Source: DASQWC01 sp035640475
GTDB lineage: Bacteria; Actinomycetota; JAICYB01
DNA: 48,457 nucleotides
NCBI GenBank assembly: GCA_035640475.1
Contig: DASQWC010000136.1
Span: forward strand, 1 to 48,457
Reading direction: 5' to 3'
In this document: in pieces, positions 31,769-40,338 of the stretch
Numbering within the stretch: position 1 is the stretch's first letter
Layout of the letters: each line of letters begins with the position of its first letter
Position numbers and translations under genes: made by a program
The notes under the pieces: model-generated
Seen by the model: the letters and a program-made list of their open reading frames with translations, nothing else
Told to the model about the DNA's origin: nothing
The model's database searches: none

Positions 31769-32806
31769 ATGACGTCCACCCACTCCCGTGTTCGCCGCGT
31801 TGTGTGTGCGGCTGCCGTCATGGCCGTCGCGGTGACCGCTACCCCCGCGGGAGCGCAGACGACCAAGTCGCGCCTCGACGAGCAGCAGCGCAAGCTCAGC
31901 GGCCTCAAGACCCGCGCGGGCCGCCTGGCCGATGCTCTGGCCAAGACCGAGCACGACCTCGACGACACCCGCGAGGAAATGGTGAAGACGAGGGCCGCCG
32001 TCCGGCGGGCCGAGGACGACATGGGGGCGCTACAAGAACGGCTGAAGGACCGAGTCAGGGCCGCGTACCGCATGCGCGGCGTCGGGTTCTTCCACTTCCT
32101 TCTAGAGGCACGCTCGTTCAGCGAGTTCAACCAGCGGATGGTGTTTCTGCAACGCCAGACGCTCAACGACGAAGGCCTGGTTCTCGAGCTTCGGAAGAAG
32201 CGGCACGAGCTCGAGTTGCACCGTGCGGAGCTGAACCGGCACGAGCGGTCGCTCCAGACGCGCAAGAACGAGCAGCTGGCACAGGCGCGGCGAATGACGA
32301 TCACCCTCGCCGAGCAGAACCGCATCTATCAGGCCCTGAAGACCGAGTTCACTCGCGAGCAGCTCGCGCGCATGTTCCGAACGTTGCGCGGCGTCGGCGG
32401 CTATTCGATTCCCCTGGATGCATGCCCCGTGGCGGGGCCGCACAACGTGACGAACAGCTTCGGCGCGCCGCGCGGCGGCGGAACGCGGCGCCACCAGGGC
32501 AACGACATCATGGCGCCGCACGGCGCTCCGATTCTCGCCGTCGTCTCCGGGCGAATCACGAAGGTGGGCAGCGGAGGCAACGGCGGGATCTCCGTCTATC
32601 TGTACGGCAGCTGCGTCGAGTTCTACTACGCGCACCTTTCGAGGCGGTCGGTTGGTCCCGGCCAGAGCGTGTCGGCCGGGCAGACGATCGGCGCCAACGG
32701 CGATACCGGCAACGCGCGCGGCGGGGCGCCGCACCTCCACTTCGAGATCCATCCGGGCGGCGGGCGGGCGATCGACCCGTACCCGAGTCTCTCGAAGGTG
32801 TGCTGA
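31769..32806 (+). CDS. Secreted M23 peptidase with N-terminal coiled coil
   Basis: 345 residues. A signal peptide ends at about residue 29 (PAGAQ). Residues 30-205 are Lys/Glu/Leu/Arg-rich coiled coil with the GVGFFHFLLEARSFSEFNQRM hydrophobic interruption usual in EnvC/CwlO-type proteins. The C-terminal LytM domain has the zinc ligands: His and Asp in RRHQGNDIMAP and the HLHFEIH motif. It should cut peptidoglycan cross-bridges and be held in check by the coiled coil, as in divisome-regulated hydrolases. The ATG follows the prenyltransferase stop by 13 bases. Confidence 0.92.
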   Translation: MTSTHSRVRRVVCAAAVMAVAVTATPAGAQTTKSRLDEQQRKLSGLKTRAGRLADALAKTEHDLDDTREEMVKTRAAVRRAEDDMGALQERLKDRVRAAYRMRGVGFFHFLLEARSFSEFNQRMVFLQRQTLNDEGLVLELRKKRHELELHRAELNRHERSLQTRKNEQLAQARRMTITLAEQNRIYQALKTEFTREQLARMFRTLRGVGGYSIPLDACPVAGPHNVTNSFGAPRGGGTRRHQGNDIMAPHGAPILAVVSGRITKVGSGGNGGISVYLYGSCVEFYYAHLSRRSVGPGQSVSAGQTIGANGDTGNARGGAPHLHFEIHPGGGRAIDPYPSLSKVC

Positions 32807-32823
32807 CGCTAGCTCGTACCGGG

Positions 32824-32966
32824 TTTGCAAGCAATCGTTAACATTCCGGCACTAGCGTCGACTCCGGGCCGAAAAGGCTAGTTGACCTCGGTTAACACCA
32901 CCGTTTGCCCGGACGAACGCTTTGTGACGATATTCACGAGTGCTTGCAAAAGGCTAAAATGCTTGC
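32824..32966. repeat. Three copies of a TGCTTGC(A/T)A motif upstream of the XRE gene
   Basis: In the 172-base gap after the M23 gene, TTTGCAAGCA (32824-32833) is the exact reverse complement of TGCTTGCAAA (32941-32950), and TGCTTGC recurs at 32960-32966, 19 bases on. The two right-hand copies overlap the -35 and -10 boxes of the XRE gene. Two GTTAAC palindromes sit at 32837-32842 and 32891-32896. This looks like an operator array, most simply for autoregulation by the XRE protein. Confidence 0.45.
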
Positions 32967-32972
32967 TAGGCT
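32944..32972 (+). promoter_or_regulatory. Promoter of the XRE-HbhA-like operon (leaderless)
   Basis: TTGCAA (-35, 32944-32949), a 17-base spacer, and TAGGCT (-10, 32967-32972), followed 6 bases later by the ATG. This is the best complete promoter in the window. Confidence 0.65.
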
Positions 32973-32978
32973 CGCGGC

Positions 32979-33377
32979 ATGAGTGGAGACGGTGCGAACT
33001 CGCAGCGGTTGCCGGACGTGGGCGCCTACATCCGGGAACAGCGGCGGAACGCGCAGCTGTCGCTTCGAAAGCTGGCAGAACGGGCGGGCGTCTCCAACCC
33101 GTATCTGAGCCAGATCGAGCGCGGACTTCGCCAGCCGAGCGCCAAGATCCTGAAAGGGATCGCGACGGCGCTCCAGGTGTCGGCGGAGACGCTCTTCACG
33201 CAAGCCGGGATCCTCGATGGTGGTCCGGACGGCCGGGCGACCGACGTCCTCCGGGCCGTCTTCCGGGATCCCGATCTGACCGACGGACAGCGCCGGGAGC
33301 TTGCCGAGACCTACGAGCGGTTTCGTATCGAGACCGTCGAGCGGCGAGTCCGGCGTCAAGCAGGAGGTGAAGGATGA
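32979..33377 (+). CDS. XRE-family transcriptional regulator (Rv0474-like)
   Basis: 132 residues. A Cro/CI-type helix-turn-helix spans residues 17-72 (AYIREQRRNAQLSLRKLAERAG, with SNPYLSQIERGLRQPS as recognition region). The C-terminal 50 residues are charged and helical. In mycobacteria an XRE gene (Rv0474) directly precedes hbhA (Rv0475); the same order and an ATGA overlap are seen here. Repeats over its promoter suggest it represses its own operon. Confidence 0.88.
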   Translation: MSGDGANSQRLPDVGAYIREQRRNAQLSLRKLAERAGVSNPYLSQIERGLRQPSAKILKGIATALQVSAETLFTQAGILDGGPDGRATDVLRAVFRDPDLTDGQRRELAETYERFRIETVERRVRRQAGGEG

Positions 33378-33835
33378 GCGCCATCGAGCGTGGACTGTAC
33401 GTGGCCGTGGGAGCCGCGGACCTCGCGGTTGAGAAGGTTCAGCAAATCCCCGTGGTCAAGCAGATCGTCGAGCGGACGAGCGAGCTGCGCCAGAAGTCGA
33501 TCATCGACCAGGCGCGCGAGATCGAGCCCCGTCTGCGCAAGCAGGCCAAGGAGCTTGCGACGCGCGGCGAGAAGGTCGTCGAGCGAGTTCGTAAGGACGC
33601 GAAGGACTTCCAGCAGCAGGTGCGCGAGTTCCCGACGGAAGCGCGGAAGCAGATCCGCGAGTTCCCCGACACCGCGCGCAAGCAGGTCGAGACGTTCCGC
33701 ACCGACGCCCGCAAGCAGGTGACGGATATCCGCGGCCGGATCCAGAAGGCCGTTGGTCGGGGCAACGGCAGCAAGCCTGCGCCGAAGACCAAGGTCTCGG
33801 CGGCCGCGAAGTCGGCCGCTGCGGAAATTTCCTAA
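33374..33835 (+). CDS. HbhA-like surface/adhesin-type helical protein
   Basis: 153 residues, no signal peptide, almost wholly helical. The start (YVAVGAADLAVEKVQQIP) resembles HbhA, the mycobacterial heparin-binding haemagglutinin. Residues 83-115 are three perfect-length 11-residue repeats (xREFPxxARKQ), a hendecad pattern giving an amphipathic helix or coiled coil. The tail is Lys/Ala rich, as the heparin-binding tail of HbhA but much shorter. GGAGGTGAAGG precedes the ATG, which overlaps the XRE stop. A strong terminator follows. Confidence 0.75.
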   Translation: MSAIERGLYVAVGAADLAVEKVQQIPVVKQIVERTSELRQKSIIDQAREIEPRLRKQAKELATRGEKVVERVRKDAKDFQQQVREFPTEARKQIREFPDTARKQVETFRTDARKQVTDIRGRIQKAVGRGNGSKPAPKTKVSAAAKSAAAEIS

Positions 33836-33854
33836 GACCCCCTCCCCGCAACAC

Positions 33855-33887
33855 GAAGAGGCCCCGCTCCCCGCGGGGCCTCTTCTT
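33855..33887 (+). terminator. Rho-independent terminator of the XRE-HbhA-like operon
   Basis: A perfect 13-bp stem (GAAGAGGCCCCGC / GCGGGGCCTCTTC) with a 5-base TCCCC loop is followed by a short TTAT. It begins 20 bases after the HbhA-like stop. It is the only strong intrinsic terminator I find. Confidence 0.85.
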
Positions 33888-33903
33888 ATGCAATCGTTTC
33901 GGC

Positions 33904-34911
33904 GTGGCCTTACGGATCGGGCTGTTCGACGCCTTTTCACCGGAGATCGTGCGGCCGTGGGAGCGGATCCTCGAAGCCGACCTCGAGGCCGGGGTCTTTT
34001 CGCATCCGGCCTGGCTCCAGGCCTGGTGGGAGTCGCTCGGTTCTGGCGAGCTGATGATCGCCGCCGTCTGGGACGGCGATGAGCCGATCGCCGTCTTTCC
34101 GACCTGCACGTGTGTGAACGAGGAAGGGCTGCTGTCGTTCCTCGGCTCCGAGGACGTCACCGACGATCAGGTACCCGCGGCTGTGCCGGGCCGCGAAGCC
34201 GAGGCGCTCCGCTTCTTTCTCGACTGGGCCTTCGCCGACGGCGGGTTCAGCCGCGTTCGGTTCCACTCGGTGCTCGACGGCCGGAGGTGGCTCGGAGTCG
34301 TCGAAGAGGTCGCCAAAGAAGCCGATCTCGGGTACACGCACGAGGAGGTCGACGTCGCGCCGGCCATCACGCTTCCGGACTCGTTCGATGCATACCTCGG
34401 CTCGCTGTCCGGTCACGACCGGCACGAGCTCCGGCGAAAGCGCCGCCGGCTCGGTGAGCTCGGTGAGTGGCACGTTCGGCGTGCGCACGAGGTCGGCTGG
34501 GAAGCCGACCTCCAGGCGTTCTTCGACTTTCACAGGCAAGCCCCGGGCGAGAAGGCCGCCTTCTTCACGCCCGAGCGGGAACGCTTCTTCCGCCGGCTCG
34601 CCGCGGACCTGTTCCTCTTCGGTCTCGCAAGGCTGGACGTTCTCGACCTGGACGGCGAGCCCGTCGCATGCACGTTCTCCTACGACTTTCGCGACACGCT
34701 TGCGCTGTACAACTCGTCGTTTCGCGCCGATCTCGCGAAGCATGCGCCGGGTATGGTGCTCGTCGGTTCGCTGATCGAGCAGGCAATCGGCGACGGAAAG
34801 CGTGTCTTCGATTTCCTGCGAGGCGACGAGCCGTACAAGCGACGCTTCGGTCCCGAACCGAGGCCCGTGCATCAAGTGATGCTCGCTGCGCGGGAGCCGG
34901 TCGCGAGCTGA
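33904..34911 (+). CDS. GNAT/BioF2-like (CelD-type) acetyltransferase-fold protein
   Basis: 335 residues, apparently two GNAT-like halves. The N-terminal FSHPAWLQAWWESLGSGELMIAAVW pattern and the C-terminal block DGEPVACTFSYDFRDTLALYNSSFRADLAKHAPGM followed by FDFLRGDEPYKRRFG are typical of the Acetyltransf_6/BioF2-like family found in polysaccharide and FemAB-like enzymes. The acyl group and acceptor are unknown. GTG is taken as start; the upstream sequence belongs to the terminator. Confidence 0.82.
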   Translation: MALRIGLFDAFSPEIVRPWERILEADLEAGVFSHPAWLQAWWESLGSGELMIAAVWDGDEPIAVFPTCTCVNEEGLLSFLGSEDVTDDQVPAAVPGREAEALRFFLDWAFADGGFSRVRFHSVLDGRRWLGVVEEVAKEADLGYTHEEVDVAPAITLPDSFDAYLGSLSGHDRHELRRKRRRLGELGEWHVRRAHEVGWEADLQAFFDFHRQAPGEKAAFFTPERERFFRRLAADLFLFGLARLDVLDLDGEPVACTFSYDFRDTLALYNSSFRADLAKHAPGMVLVGSLIEQAIGDGKRVFDFLRGDEPYKRRFGPEPRPVHQVMLAAREPVAS

Positions 34912-34926
34912 GGTCCTGCTCATCTG

Positions 34927-34932
34927 TACGAT
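34927..34932 (+). promoter_or_regulatory. -10-like element of mshA (leaderless)
   Basis: TACGAT, 9 bases, ATG. It sits in the 30-base gap after the GNAT gene. Confidence 0.5.
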
Positions 34933-34941
34933 GAGCGAACT

Positions 34942-36186
34942 ATGTCGGACGCGTCCTGCCGTGTAGCCGTTCTCTCCGTACACACGTCGCCTCTGGAGCT
35001 GCCCGGATCCGGCGACGCCGGCGGCATGAATGTGTACATCCGCGAGGTCGCAGAAGAGATGTCGCGGCGCGGTGTGCGCTCCGACATCTTCACGAGGCGG
35101 ACGAGCGCGGACGAACCGTGGGTGGTCGAAGCGTCGGAGGGCGTCCGCGTCTTTTCGGTGCGTGCGGGCCCCGAGCGCCCGGTGCACAAAGAGCGGCTCC
35201 CGACGCTGTCCCGCCGCTTCGCGGAATCGATCGTCGATATCGGGCCCTACGACGTCGTCCACGCGCACTACTGGATCTCGGGCGTGTCGGGTGCGTACCT
35301 CAGTCGCGCATGGAATGTGCCGCTCGTCATGTCGTTCCATACGCTCGCGCGTGTGAAGGACGCCGCCAGTCCCGGCGACCCTCCCGAGCCGATCTTTCGC
35401 AAGCGCGGCGAGGACCGCGTGATCGAAGCAGCCGACCGGATCATCGCGCCGACGGAGACAGAGCGCGGCCAGCTCGTCGATCTCTACGACGCCGACCCGT
35501 CCGTCGTGTCTGTGGTCCCGCCGGGTGTCGATCTCGATCGCTTCGCTCCAGGTGACGCGGCTACGGCCAAGCAGCGATTCGGATTCGGCGGCGAGCCCAC
35601 GATTGTGTTCGTCGGGAGGCTTCAGCCGTTCAAGGGCACCGATGTCGCCATTCACGCGCTTGCACACCTCCGCCGAATGGTTCCCGACGCTCGCTTGGTG
35701 ATCGTCGGCGGCGACTCACCGCGCGGGAGCCGGGGCGAGCGCATGCGGTTGCGTCTGGCGGCCCGCCGCATCGGCGTCGCCGACAGGCTGCGTTTCCTCG
35801 AGCCGGTGCCGCACGACGTGCTGCCGGATCTGTATCGCGCCGCGGACGTCGTCGTCGTTCCGTCCGCATCGGAGTCGTTCGGGCTCGTTGCGCTGGAGGC
35901 GGCTGCATGCGGCACGCCCGTCGTTGCGACGGCCGTCGGGGGCCTGCGGCTGACCGTGCGTGACGGCGAGACCGGGTACCTCGTCGGATCGCGCGATCCG
36001 GCAGCGTTTGCGGCCGCGTTGTCGCGCGTGCTTGCCGACCCATCGGCGCGAGACCGGCTGGGAGCGAACGCGGTTCGTCTTGCGAGTGCCTACCCGTGGG
36101 CAAGAACGGCCGACGGCATCCTCGAGACCTACGCGTCGGTTACAGCGTGTCCAGACGTGCGCCGCGCGCTGGCCGGCGTGGTCTGA
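34942..36186 (+). CDS. mshA: D-inositol-3-phosphate glycosyltransferase MshA
   Basis: 414 residues, GT4. The N-terminal SVHTSPLELPGSGDAGGMNVY is the MshA signature; FVGRLQPFKGTDVAIHAL and SESFGLVALEAAACGTPVVA are the donor-site motifs. MshA joins GlcNAc from UDP-GlcNAc to inositol-1-phosphate, the first step of mycothiol synthesis. This thiol is confined to Actinomycetota, which is strong evidence for the host phylum. No other msh genes are in the window. It overlaps the convergent hydrolase by 47 bases. Confidence 0.88.
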   Translation: MSDASCRVAVLSVHTSPLELPGSGDAGGMNVYIREVAEEMSRRGVRSDIFTRRTSADEPWVVEASEGVRVFSVRAGPERPVHKERLPTLSRRFAESIVDIGPYDVVHAHYWISGVSGAYLSRAWNVPLVMSFHTLARVKDAASPGDPPEPIFRKRGEDRVIEAADRIIAPTETERGQLVDLYDADPSVVSVVPPGVDLDRFAPGDAATAKQRFGFGGEPTIVFVGRLQPFKGTDVAIHALAHLRRMVPDARLVIVGGDSPRGSRGERMRLRLAARRIGVADRLRFLEPVPHDVLPDLYRAADVVVVPSASESFGLVALEAAACGTPVVATAVGGLRLTVRDGETGYLVGSRDPAAFAAALSRVLADPSARDRLGANAVRLASAYPWARTADGILETYASVTACPDVRRALAGVV

Positions 36187-36982
36187 CCCGGCGCTGGCGA
36201 CCATCGGCGAGCATCGTCTTCAGCATCAGATCGAGCTCGCGCGCGAAGACCTCAGGCGCACCGACCGGCCAGTCGTGGTCGGCTCGCGGAACGACGTGGA
36301 TCGGAGCACCGAGAGCATCGGCGATCTGCCTGCCCATGGCCACAGGCAGCAACCTGTCGTTCTCGCTCCACAGAACGACCGCCGGCACGCGTTGCTCGCG
36401 AACTCGCGCAAGCTCGGCATCGAGATGGGCAATGCGCGCGTACTGAGCGGCATCGGCGAGATTCTGCAACCCGCGCATCCGCAGGGCGTTGCGTCCGAAA
36501 GCTCGCATGGCGGGAAGATTCGACGCGCGCGCGTACCGTGCCATCGGTGCCGCCCACGCGAGCATCCCGCGGTCGACTCGCAGCCCGACCGAGTTCACGA
36601 GGGCAAGCAGGCGGACCCGCGACGGCGAGGACGCCGCGAATCCAGTGGCGACGGCCCCGCCGAGCGAGTATCCGACCACGATCGCGTCGTCCCAGCCGAG
36701 CAACTCGAGCGATTTGTCGACGCGGTGGACGGCACGTTCGAGGTCCCAGCGCCGTCCGACGACGGACAGTGACGGAGCGGCCACCTCGAAGCCCCGGTGG
36801 GCGAGGCGCTGCAGCGTGGTCCTGAATACCGGAGGGTGCAGGCCCCATCCGTGCAGCAGGAGCACGCGCTCACCGGTGCCGGCTACGAGAAGGTCGCTTC
36901 CCCGTCCGAGATCGACGCGACGCGGCTCGCCCGGGTCCCAGTCCGGCCTCGGATCTTTCTCGAAGCGGATGGCGTTTTCCAT
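36140..36982 (-). CDS. Alpha/beta hydrolase
   Basis: 280 residues. VLLLHGWGLHP carries the oxyanion HG, VVGYSLGGAVATG the nucleophile Ser, WSENDRLLP the Asp and PRADHDWPV the His. The cap region (residues ~135-190) is helical. The substrate is unknown; position at the end of mshA does not imply a role in mycothiol. ATG 36982 is chosen because a TACGAT lies 9 bases upstream; the frame stays open above it but reads as Arg/Glu-rich noise. The last ~15 residues are basic. Confidence 0.88.
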   Translation of the reverse strand: MENAIRFEKDPRPDWDPGEPRRVDLGRGSDLLVAGTGERVLLLHGWGLHPPVFRTTLQRLAHRGFEVAAPSLSVVGRRWDLERAVHRVDKSLELLGWDDAIVVGYSLGGAVATGFAASSPSRVRLLALVNSVGLRVDRGMLAWAAPMARYARASNLPAMRAFGRNALRMRGLQNLADAAQYARIAHLDAELARVREQRVPAVVLWSENDRLLPVAMGRQIADALGAPIHVVPRADHDWPVGAPEVFARELDLMLKTMLADGRQRRVRPRRPARGARLDTL

Positions 36983-36991
36983 TCGGACGGG

Positions 36992-36997
36992 ATCGTA
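36992..36997 (-). promoter_or_regulatory. -10-like element of the alpha/beta hydrolase (leaderless)
   Basis: Minus-strand TACGAT, 9 bases, ATG: the same spacing as mshA. Confidence 0.5.
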
Positions 36998-37036
36998 CCC
37001 AACGCCAAGGATGGGAGAATCGACGTGGGAGCAAAC

Positions 37037-37924
37037 ATGGCACGACGCGTAACGAGAGGTGACTGGGGACTCCGCGTCCGCATGCTCATCACGATGGGCC
37101 TGCTCGCCGCGGTCTACCTCGCGTTTCTGACATTCCTTTCTTCGCGAGGTGTCTCCTTCGGACCGCTCATGGTGTTTGCGGCGCTCATGCTCGGCGCTCA
37201 GTACTTCTTCTCGCACAAGCTCGCAATGTGGGGCATGGGTGCGAAGGAAGTGTCACGCGAAGAGGCTCCGGAGCTGCACGCGATGGTCGAGCGGCTCGCC
37301 AACGAGGCCGGGATCCCGAAGCCGAAGGTTGCGATCTCCAAGCTTCCGATCCCGAACGCGTTCGCGACGGGCCGAAGCCCCAAGCACGCCGTCGTGGCGG
37401 TCACGCGAGGACTCATGGAGCGGCTCGAGCCTCACGAGGTCGAGGCGGTTCTTGGACACGAGATCTTCCACGTCGTAAACCGCGACGTGGCCGTCATGAC
37501 CCTCGCATCCTTCTTCGCGATGGTCGCCTTTTTCATGATGCGTATGTTCTTCTTCACCGGGTTGTTCGGCGGCGGAGACGACGATGACGGCGGCGGCGGG
37601 TCGATCTGGGTCGTCTACCTCTTCTCGATGCTCGTGTATTTCGTATCGCAGCTTCTGATCCTCGCCCTCGGCCGCTACCGGGAGCTTGCCGCCGATCGCG
37701 GCGGTGCGCATCTGACGCGCAAGCCGAAGGATCTGCAGAGCGCGCTCGTGAAGATAGCCGGAGACATGCAGCAGACGCCGGCGGGCGCGAAGCGCCAGAT
37801 TGAGCGAATGAACGCCTTCTTCATCGTGCCCACGAGCATTTCCGAGCTCTTCTCGACCCACCCATCCCTCGAGCGTCGGATCGAGCAGCTCGAAGAGATC
37901 TCGCGCGAGCTCGGGCAAGCGTAG
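37037..37924 (+). CDS. htpX: Membrane zinc protease HtpX
   Basis: 295 residues. Two N-terminal helices (residues 14-33 and 42-60), the zinc site H141-E142-x-x-H145 in GHEIFHVVNRD, a further helix pair, and the third ligand Glu216 in RYRELAADR. It degrades misfolded membrane proteins. A GGGDDDDGGGG insert (178-188) lies in the loop between helices 3 and 4, more acidic than usual. The ATG has GGGAG 6 bases upstream. A thioredoxin-like lipoprotein gene follows after 7 bases. Confidence 0.93.
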   Translation: MARRVTRGDWGLRVRMLITMGLLAAVYLAFLTFLSSRGVSFGPLMVFAALMLGAQYFFSHKLAMWGMGAKEVSREEAPELHAMVERLANEAGIPKPKVAISKLPIPNAFATGRSPKHAVVAVTRGLMERLEPHEVEAVLGHEIFHVVNRDVAVMTLASFFAMVAFFMMRMFFFTGLFGGGDDDDGGGGSIWVVYLFSMLVYFVSQLLILALGRYRELAADRGGAHLTRKPKDLQSALVKIAGDMQQTPAGAKRQIERMNAFFIVPTSISELFSTHPSLERRIEQLEEISRELGQA

Positions 37925-37931
37925 AGCGACG

Positions 37932-38450
37932 GTGCGCCGGCTCCGTCTGACCGCGCTCGTTCTGGCCGTCGGCCTGGGATCGGGTGCGTGCGGCACCGGC
38001 GCCAACGATCAAGCGGCCGCTTCGAGCGGCGGCGCCATCGTCCCCGCTTCGGCAACGAAGCTGCGCAGCGCGATCAAATCGAAGCGGCCCCTCCCCGTGG
38101 TCGTGAACTACTGGGCCACGTGGTGCGATCCCTGCAAGAAGGAGATGCCGCGCTTTGTGGACGCGGCCGCGAAGTACAAGCGACGCGTCGCGTTCGTCGG
38201 TGTGAACGTCGAGGACGACGCCGGCGCGGCGCGGAGATTCGCGAGACGATACGGGATTCCGTTCCGGAGCTACGCGATCAGCCGGGCCGAGGTGCAGCGC
38301 GCGCAGGACATCCTCGGCCTCCCGGTGACGCAGTTCTATCGAGCCGATGGTGAGCTGGCGTTCGTCCACCAAGGCGAGGTCTCGTCCGACGATCTGCACG
38401 ACAAGATCGAGGAGCTGCTCGATATCGGGAAGCCGGTCGCGAAGCCCTAG
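37932..38450 (+). CDS. TlpA/ResA-like thioredoxin-fold lipoprotein
   Basis: 172 residues. A basic N-terminus and hydrophobic core lead to Cys20 (GSGAC; Ser at -3 makes the lipobox atypical). The thioredoxin domain has NYWATWCDPCKKEMP with the redox pair Cys65/Cys68 and a cis-Pro in GLPVTQFY. It should reduce or isomerise disulfides outside the membrane, or serve cytochrome c maturation, as ResA/TlpA do; no cytochrome genes are near. The GTG start follows htpX by 7 bases, so cotranscription is likely. Confidence 0.9.
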   Translation: MRRLRLTALVLAVGLGSGACGTGANDQAAASSGGAIVPASATKLRSAIKSKRPLPVVVNYWATWCDPCKKEMPRFVDAAAKYKRRVAFVGVNVEDDAGAARRFARRYGIPFRSYAISRAEVQRAQDILGLPVTQFYRADGELAFVHQGEVSSDDLHDKIEELLDIGKPVAKP

Positions 38451-39058
38451 CCGCGCTTGGCGCGCAGGTGGTCGAGTACCGCGATCTCGCGCCGGAGGAT
38501 CTCGATCTCGGCCTTCAGCCTGTCATCGGCGGAGGAGGCTTCGAGCAGCTGCTGCTTCTCGCACGCGTCGATGTGCAGCAACGAGGCCACAACGTAGGAC
38601 CGCGAGACCGGGTCGACGGGCAGCCGCACCGGAAGGTCGCCGTCCCCGCCGCGCACCCGGTACGCAGTGAACAGACGGTCGACGTCGAGGCTCGCCTGCC
38701 GCGCGAAACGGAAATTGCCGATCTCCTCCGGCAGCCAATCGACGTCGGCTTGCGGGTACGAGCCGTTGACGCTGCGCGACAGGATGCGAAAACGGCGCGT
38801 TCCCTCGACTTCGAGGAGAAAGCGGCCGTCGGGAAGCCGTGCATATCCGGCGATCGTCGCGGCGGTTCCGACGGTGTGCGGCTCTGCCGGTCCGCCGACC
38901 TCTTTGCCGTGCTTGATCAGTACGACGCCGAACTCACGCTCATCGCCGAGGCAGTCGGCTACGAGTTCGCGGTAGCGCTGCTCGAAGACGTGGAGGCCGA
39001 GATCTGTATGGGGAAGGAGAAGTGTGTGAAGCGGGAACAGCGGAATCCGTTCTCCCAA
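38447..39058 (-). CDS. LON N-terminal (substrate-binding) domain protein
   Basis: 203 residues, beginning IPLFPLHTLLLPHTDLGLHVFEQRYREL, the classic Lon N-terminal (PUA-like) domain, with FGVVLIKHG and GTAATIAGYARLPDGRFLLEVEGTRRFRI. No ATPase or protease domain follows, as in many stand-alone bacterial LON-N proteins. The TTG start has GGGGGAGG 5 bases upstream. It is divergent from thiI. Its stop shares a CTAG with the lipoprotein gene. Molecular function is unknown. Confidence 0.9.
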   Translation of the reverse strand: MGERIPLFPLHTLLLPHTDLGLHVFEQRYRELVADCLGDEREFGVVLIKHGKEVGGPAEPHTVGTAATIAGYARLPDGRFLLEVEGTRRFRILSRSVNGSYPQADVDWLPEEIGNFRFARQASLDVDRLFTAYRVRGGDGDLPVRLPVDPVSRSYVVASLLHIDACEKQQLLEASSADDRLKAEIEILRREIAVLDHLRAKRG

Positions 39059-39113
39059 CCGTCCCTCCCCCTCAGACGACGGGGTGCTGACTCATTCAAG
39101 AGCGGAGCCGCCG

Positions 39114-39119
39114 TAGTCT
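39114..39119 (+). promoter_or_regulatory. -10-like element of thiI (leaderless)
   Basis: TAGTCT, 7 bases, ATG; no ribosome-binding site is seen. Confidence 0.5.
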
Positions 39120-39126
39120 AGACGAG

Positions 39127-40338
39127 ATGGATCCCATTCGTGCGTCCTCGGACGACCTCGCTCGTATTCGTTCCGCAGCCTTCGATCACGGCGTGGTCGT
39201 GCACTACCACGAGATCGGCTTGAAGAAGCGAAACAGAGGGTTTTTCGAGCGCATGCTCGTCCGCAACATGCAAAGCGCACTGAAGGACTGCGAGCACGGA
39301 GGCGTGGAGGTCCTGAGCGGCCGGCTCGTCGTCCACGTCGCTCCCGACTCGGCTGCGCCCGTGATCGAGCGCGTCGCCGGTGTGTTCGGTGTGGCCTCGT
39401 GCTCACCGGCGCTGATCGCGGAATCTGAGATTTCCTCAATGAGGACGGCCGCGCTCGAACTATTGGCGAACAGATCGTTCGACACGTTCGCAATTGCGGC
39501 ACGGCGCGCGACCAAGGACCATCCGTTCAACTCGCGACAGATCAATGTCGAGCTCGGCGCGGCCGTCCAGGCGAAGATGCACAAGGGCGTCAACCTCGGC
39601 ACGCCGGATGTGACGATCCATATCGAGGTCGTCGGACCGCGTGCCTTCGTCTACACGGATCGCGTTGCGGGTCCCGGCGGCTTGCCGGTCGGCGTGTCCG
39701 GCAAGGTCGTTTCGCTCTTGTCCGGCGGTATCGACTCGCCGGTGGCGACGTACCGGGTTCTCAGACGTGGCGCAAAGGCGATTCTGTGTCATTTCCACTC
39801 GGCTCCCTTCACCGACCGCTCGAGCGCGCGCAAGGCGATGGAGCTGGCCGGCGCAGTTGCCGGGTGGCAGGGCAACACGACGCTGTACGTCGTCCCACTC
39901 GGCGACGCGCAGCAGGAGATCGTCCTTGCCGCGCCGCCCGAGCTGCGCGTTGTCCTGTATCGGCGGCTGATGGCCCGCATCGCCGTTGTTCTCGCGTCAA
40001 CGGAAGGCGCGAAGGCGATCGTGCTCGGCGACAGCCTCGGTCAGGTGGCGTCGCAAACGCTCGAGAACATCGCGTGCGTCGACGACGCGAGCGAGCTGCC
40101 GGTGTTGCGGCCGCTCATCGGAGAGGACAAGCAGGCGATCGTCGCCGAGGCGAAGCGCATCGGGACGTACGGCACGTCGATCCTGCCGTTCGAGGACTGT
40201 TGCTCGTTGTTCGTCCCGCGCTCGCCGGCGACGCGTGCATCGATCGAAGACTGCCGGGCGGCGGAGGCGCAACTCGACGTGGAGAAGCTGGTTCGTTCCT
40301 GCGTCGAGCGGGCCGAAGTGGAACGCATCCGGCCATGA
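39127..40338 (+). CDS. thiI: tRNA 4-thiouridine synthase ThiI
   Basis: 403 residues. An N-terminal ferredoxin-like/THUMP region (residues 20-180) is followed by the PP-loop SGGIDSP at 199-205, which adenylates U8 of tRNA. GDSLGQVASQTLENI and the Cys pair in FEDCCSLF match the family. There is no C-terminal rhodanese domain, so sulfur must come from another carrier. thiI, proC and the phosphatase-like gene form a tightly overlapping operon (ATGA, then CTGA). Confidence 0.93.
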   Translation: MDPIRASSDDLARIRSAAFDHGVVVHYHEIGLKKRNRGFFERMLVRNMQSALKDCEHGGVEVLSGRLVVHVAPDSAAPVIERVAGVFGVASCSPALIAESEISSMRTAALELLANRSFDTFAIAARRATKDHPFNSRQINVELGAAVQAKMHKGVNLGTPDVTIHIEVVGPRAFVYTDRVAGPGGLPVGVSGKVVSLLSGGIDSPVATYRVLRRGAKAILCHFHSAPFTDRSSARKAMELAGAVAGWQGNTTLYVVPLGDAQQEIVLAAPPELRVVLYRRLMARIAVVLASTEGAKAIVLGDSLGQVASQTLENIACVDDASELPVLRPLIGEDKQAIVAEAKRIGTYGTSILPFEDCCSLFVPRSPATRASIEDCRAAEAQLDVEKLVRSCVERAEVERIRP

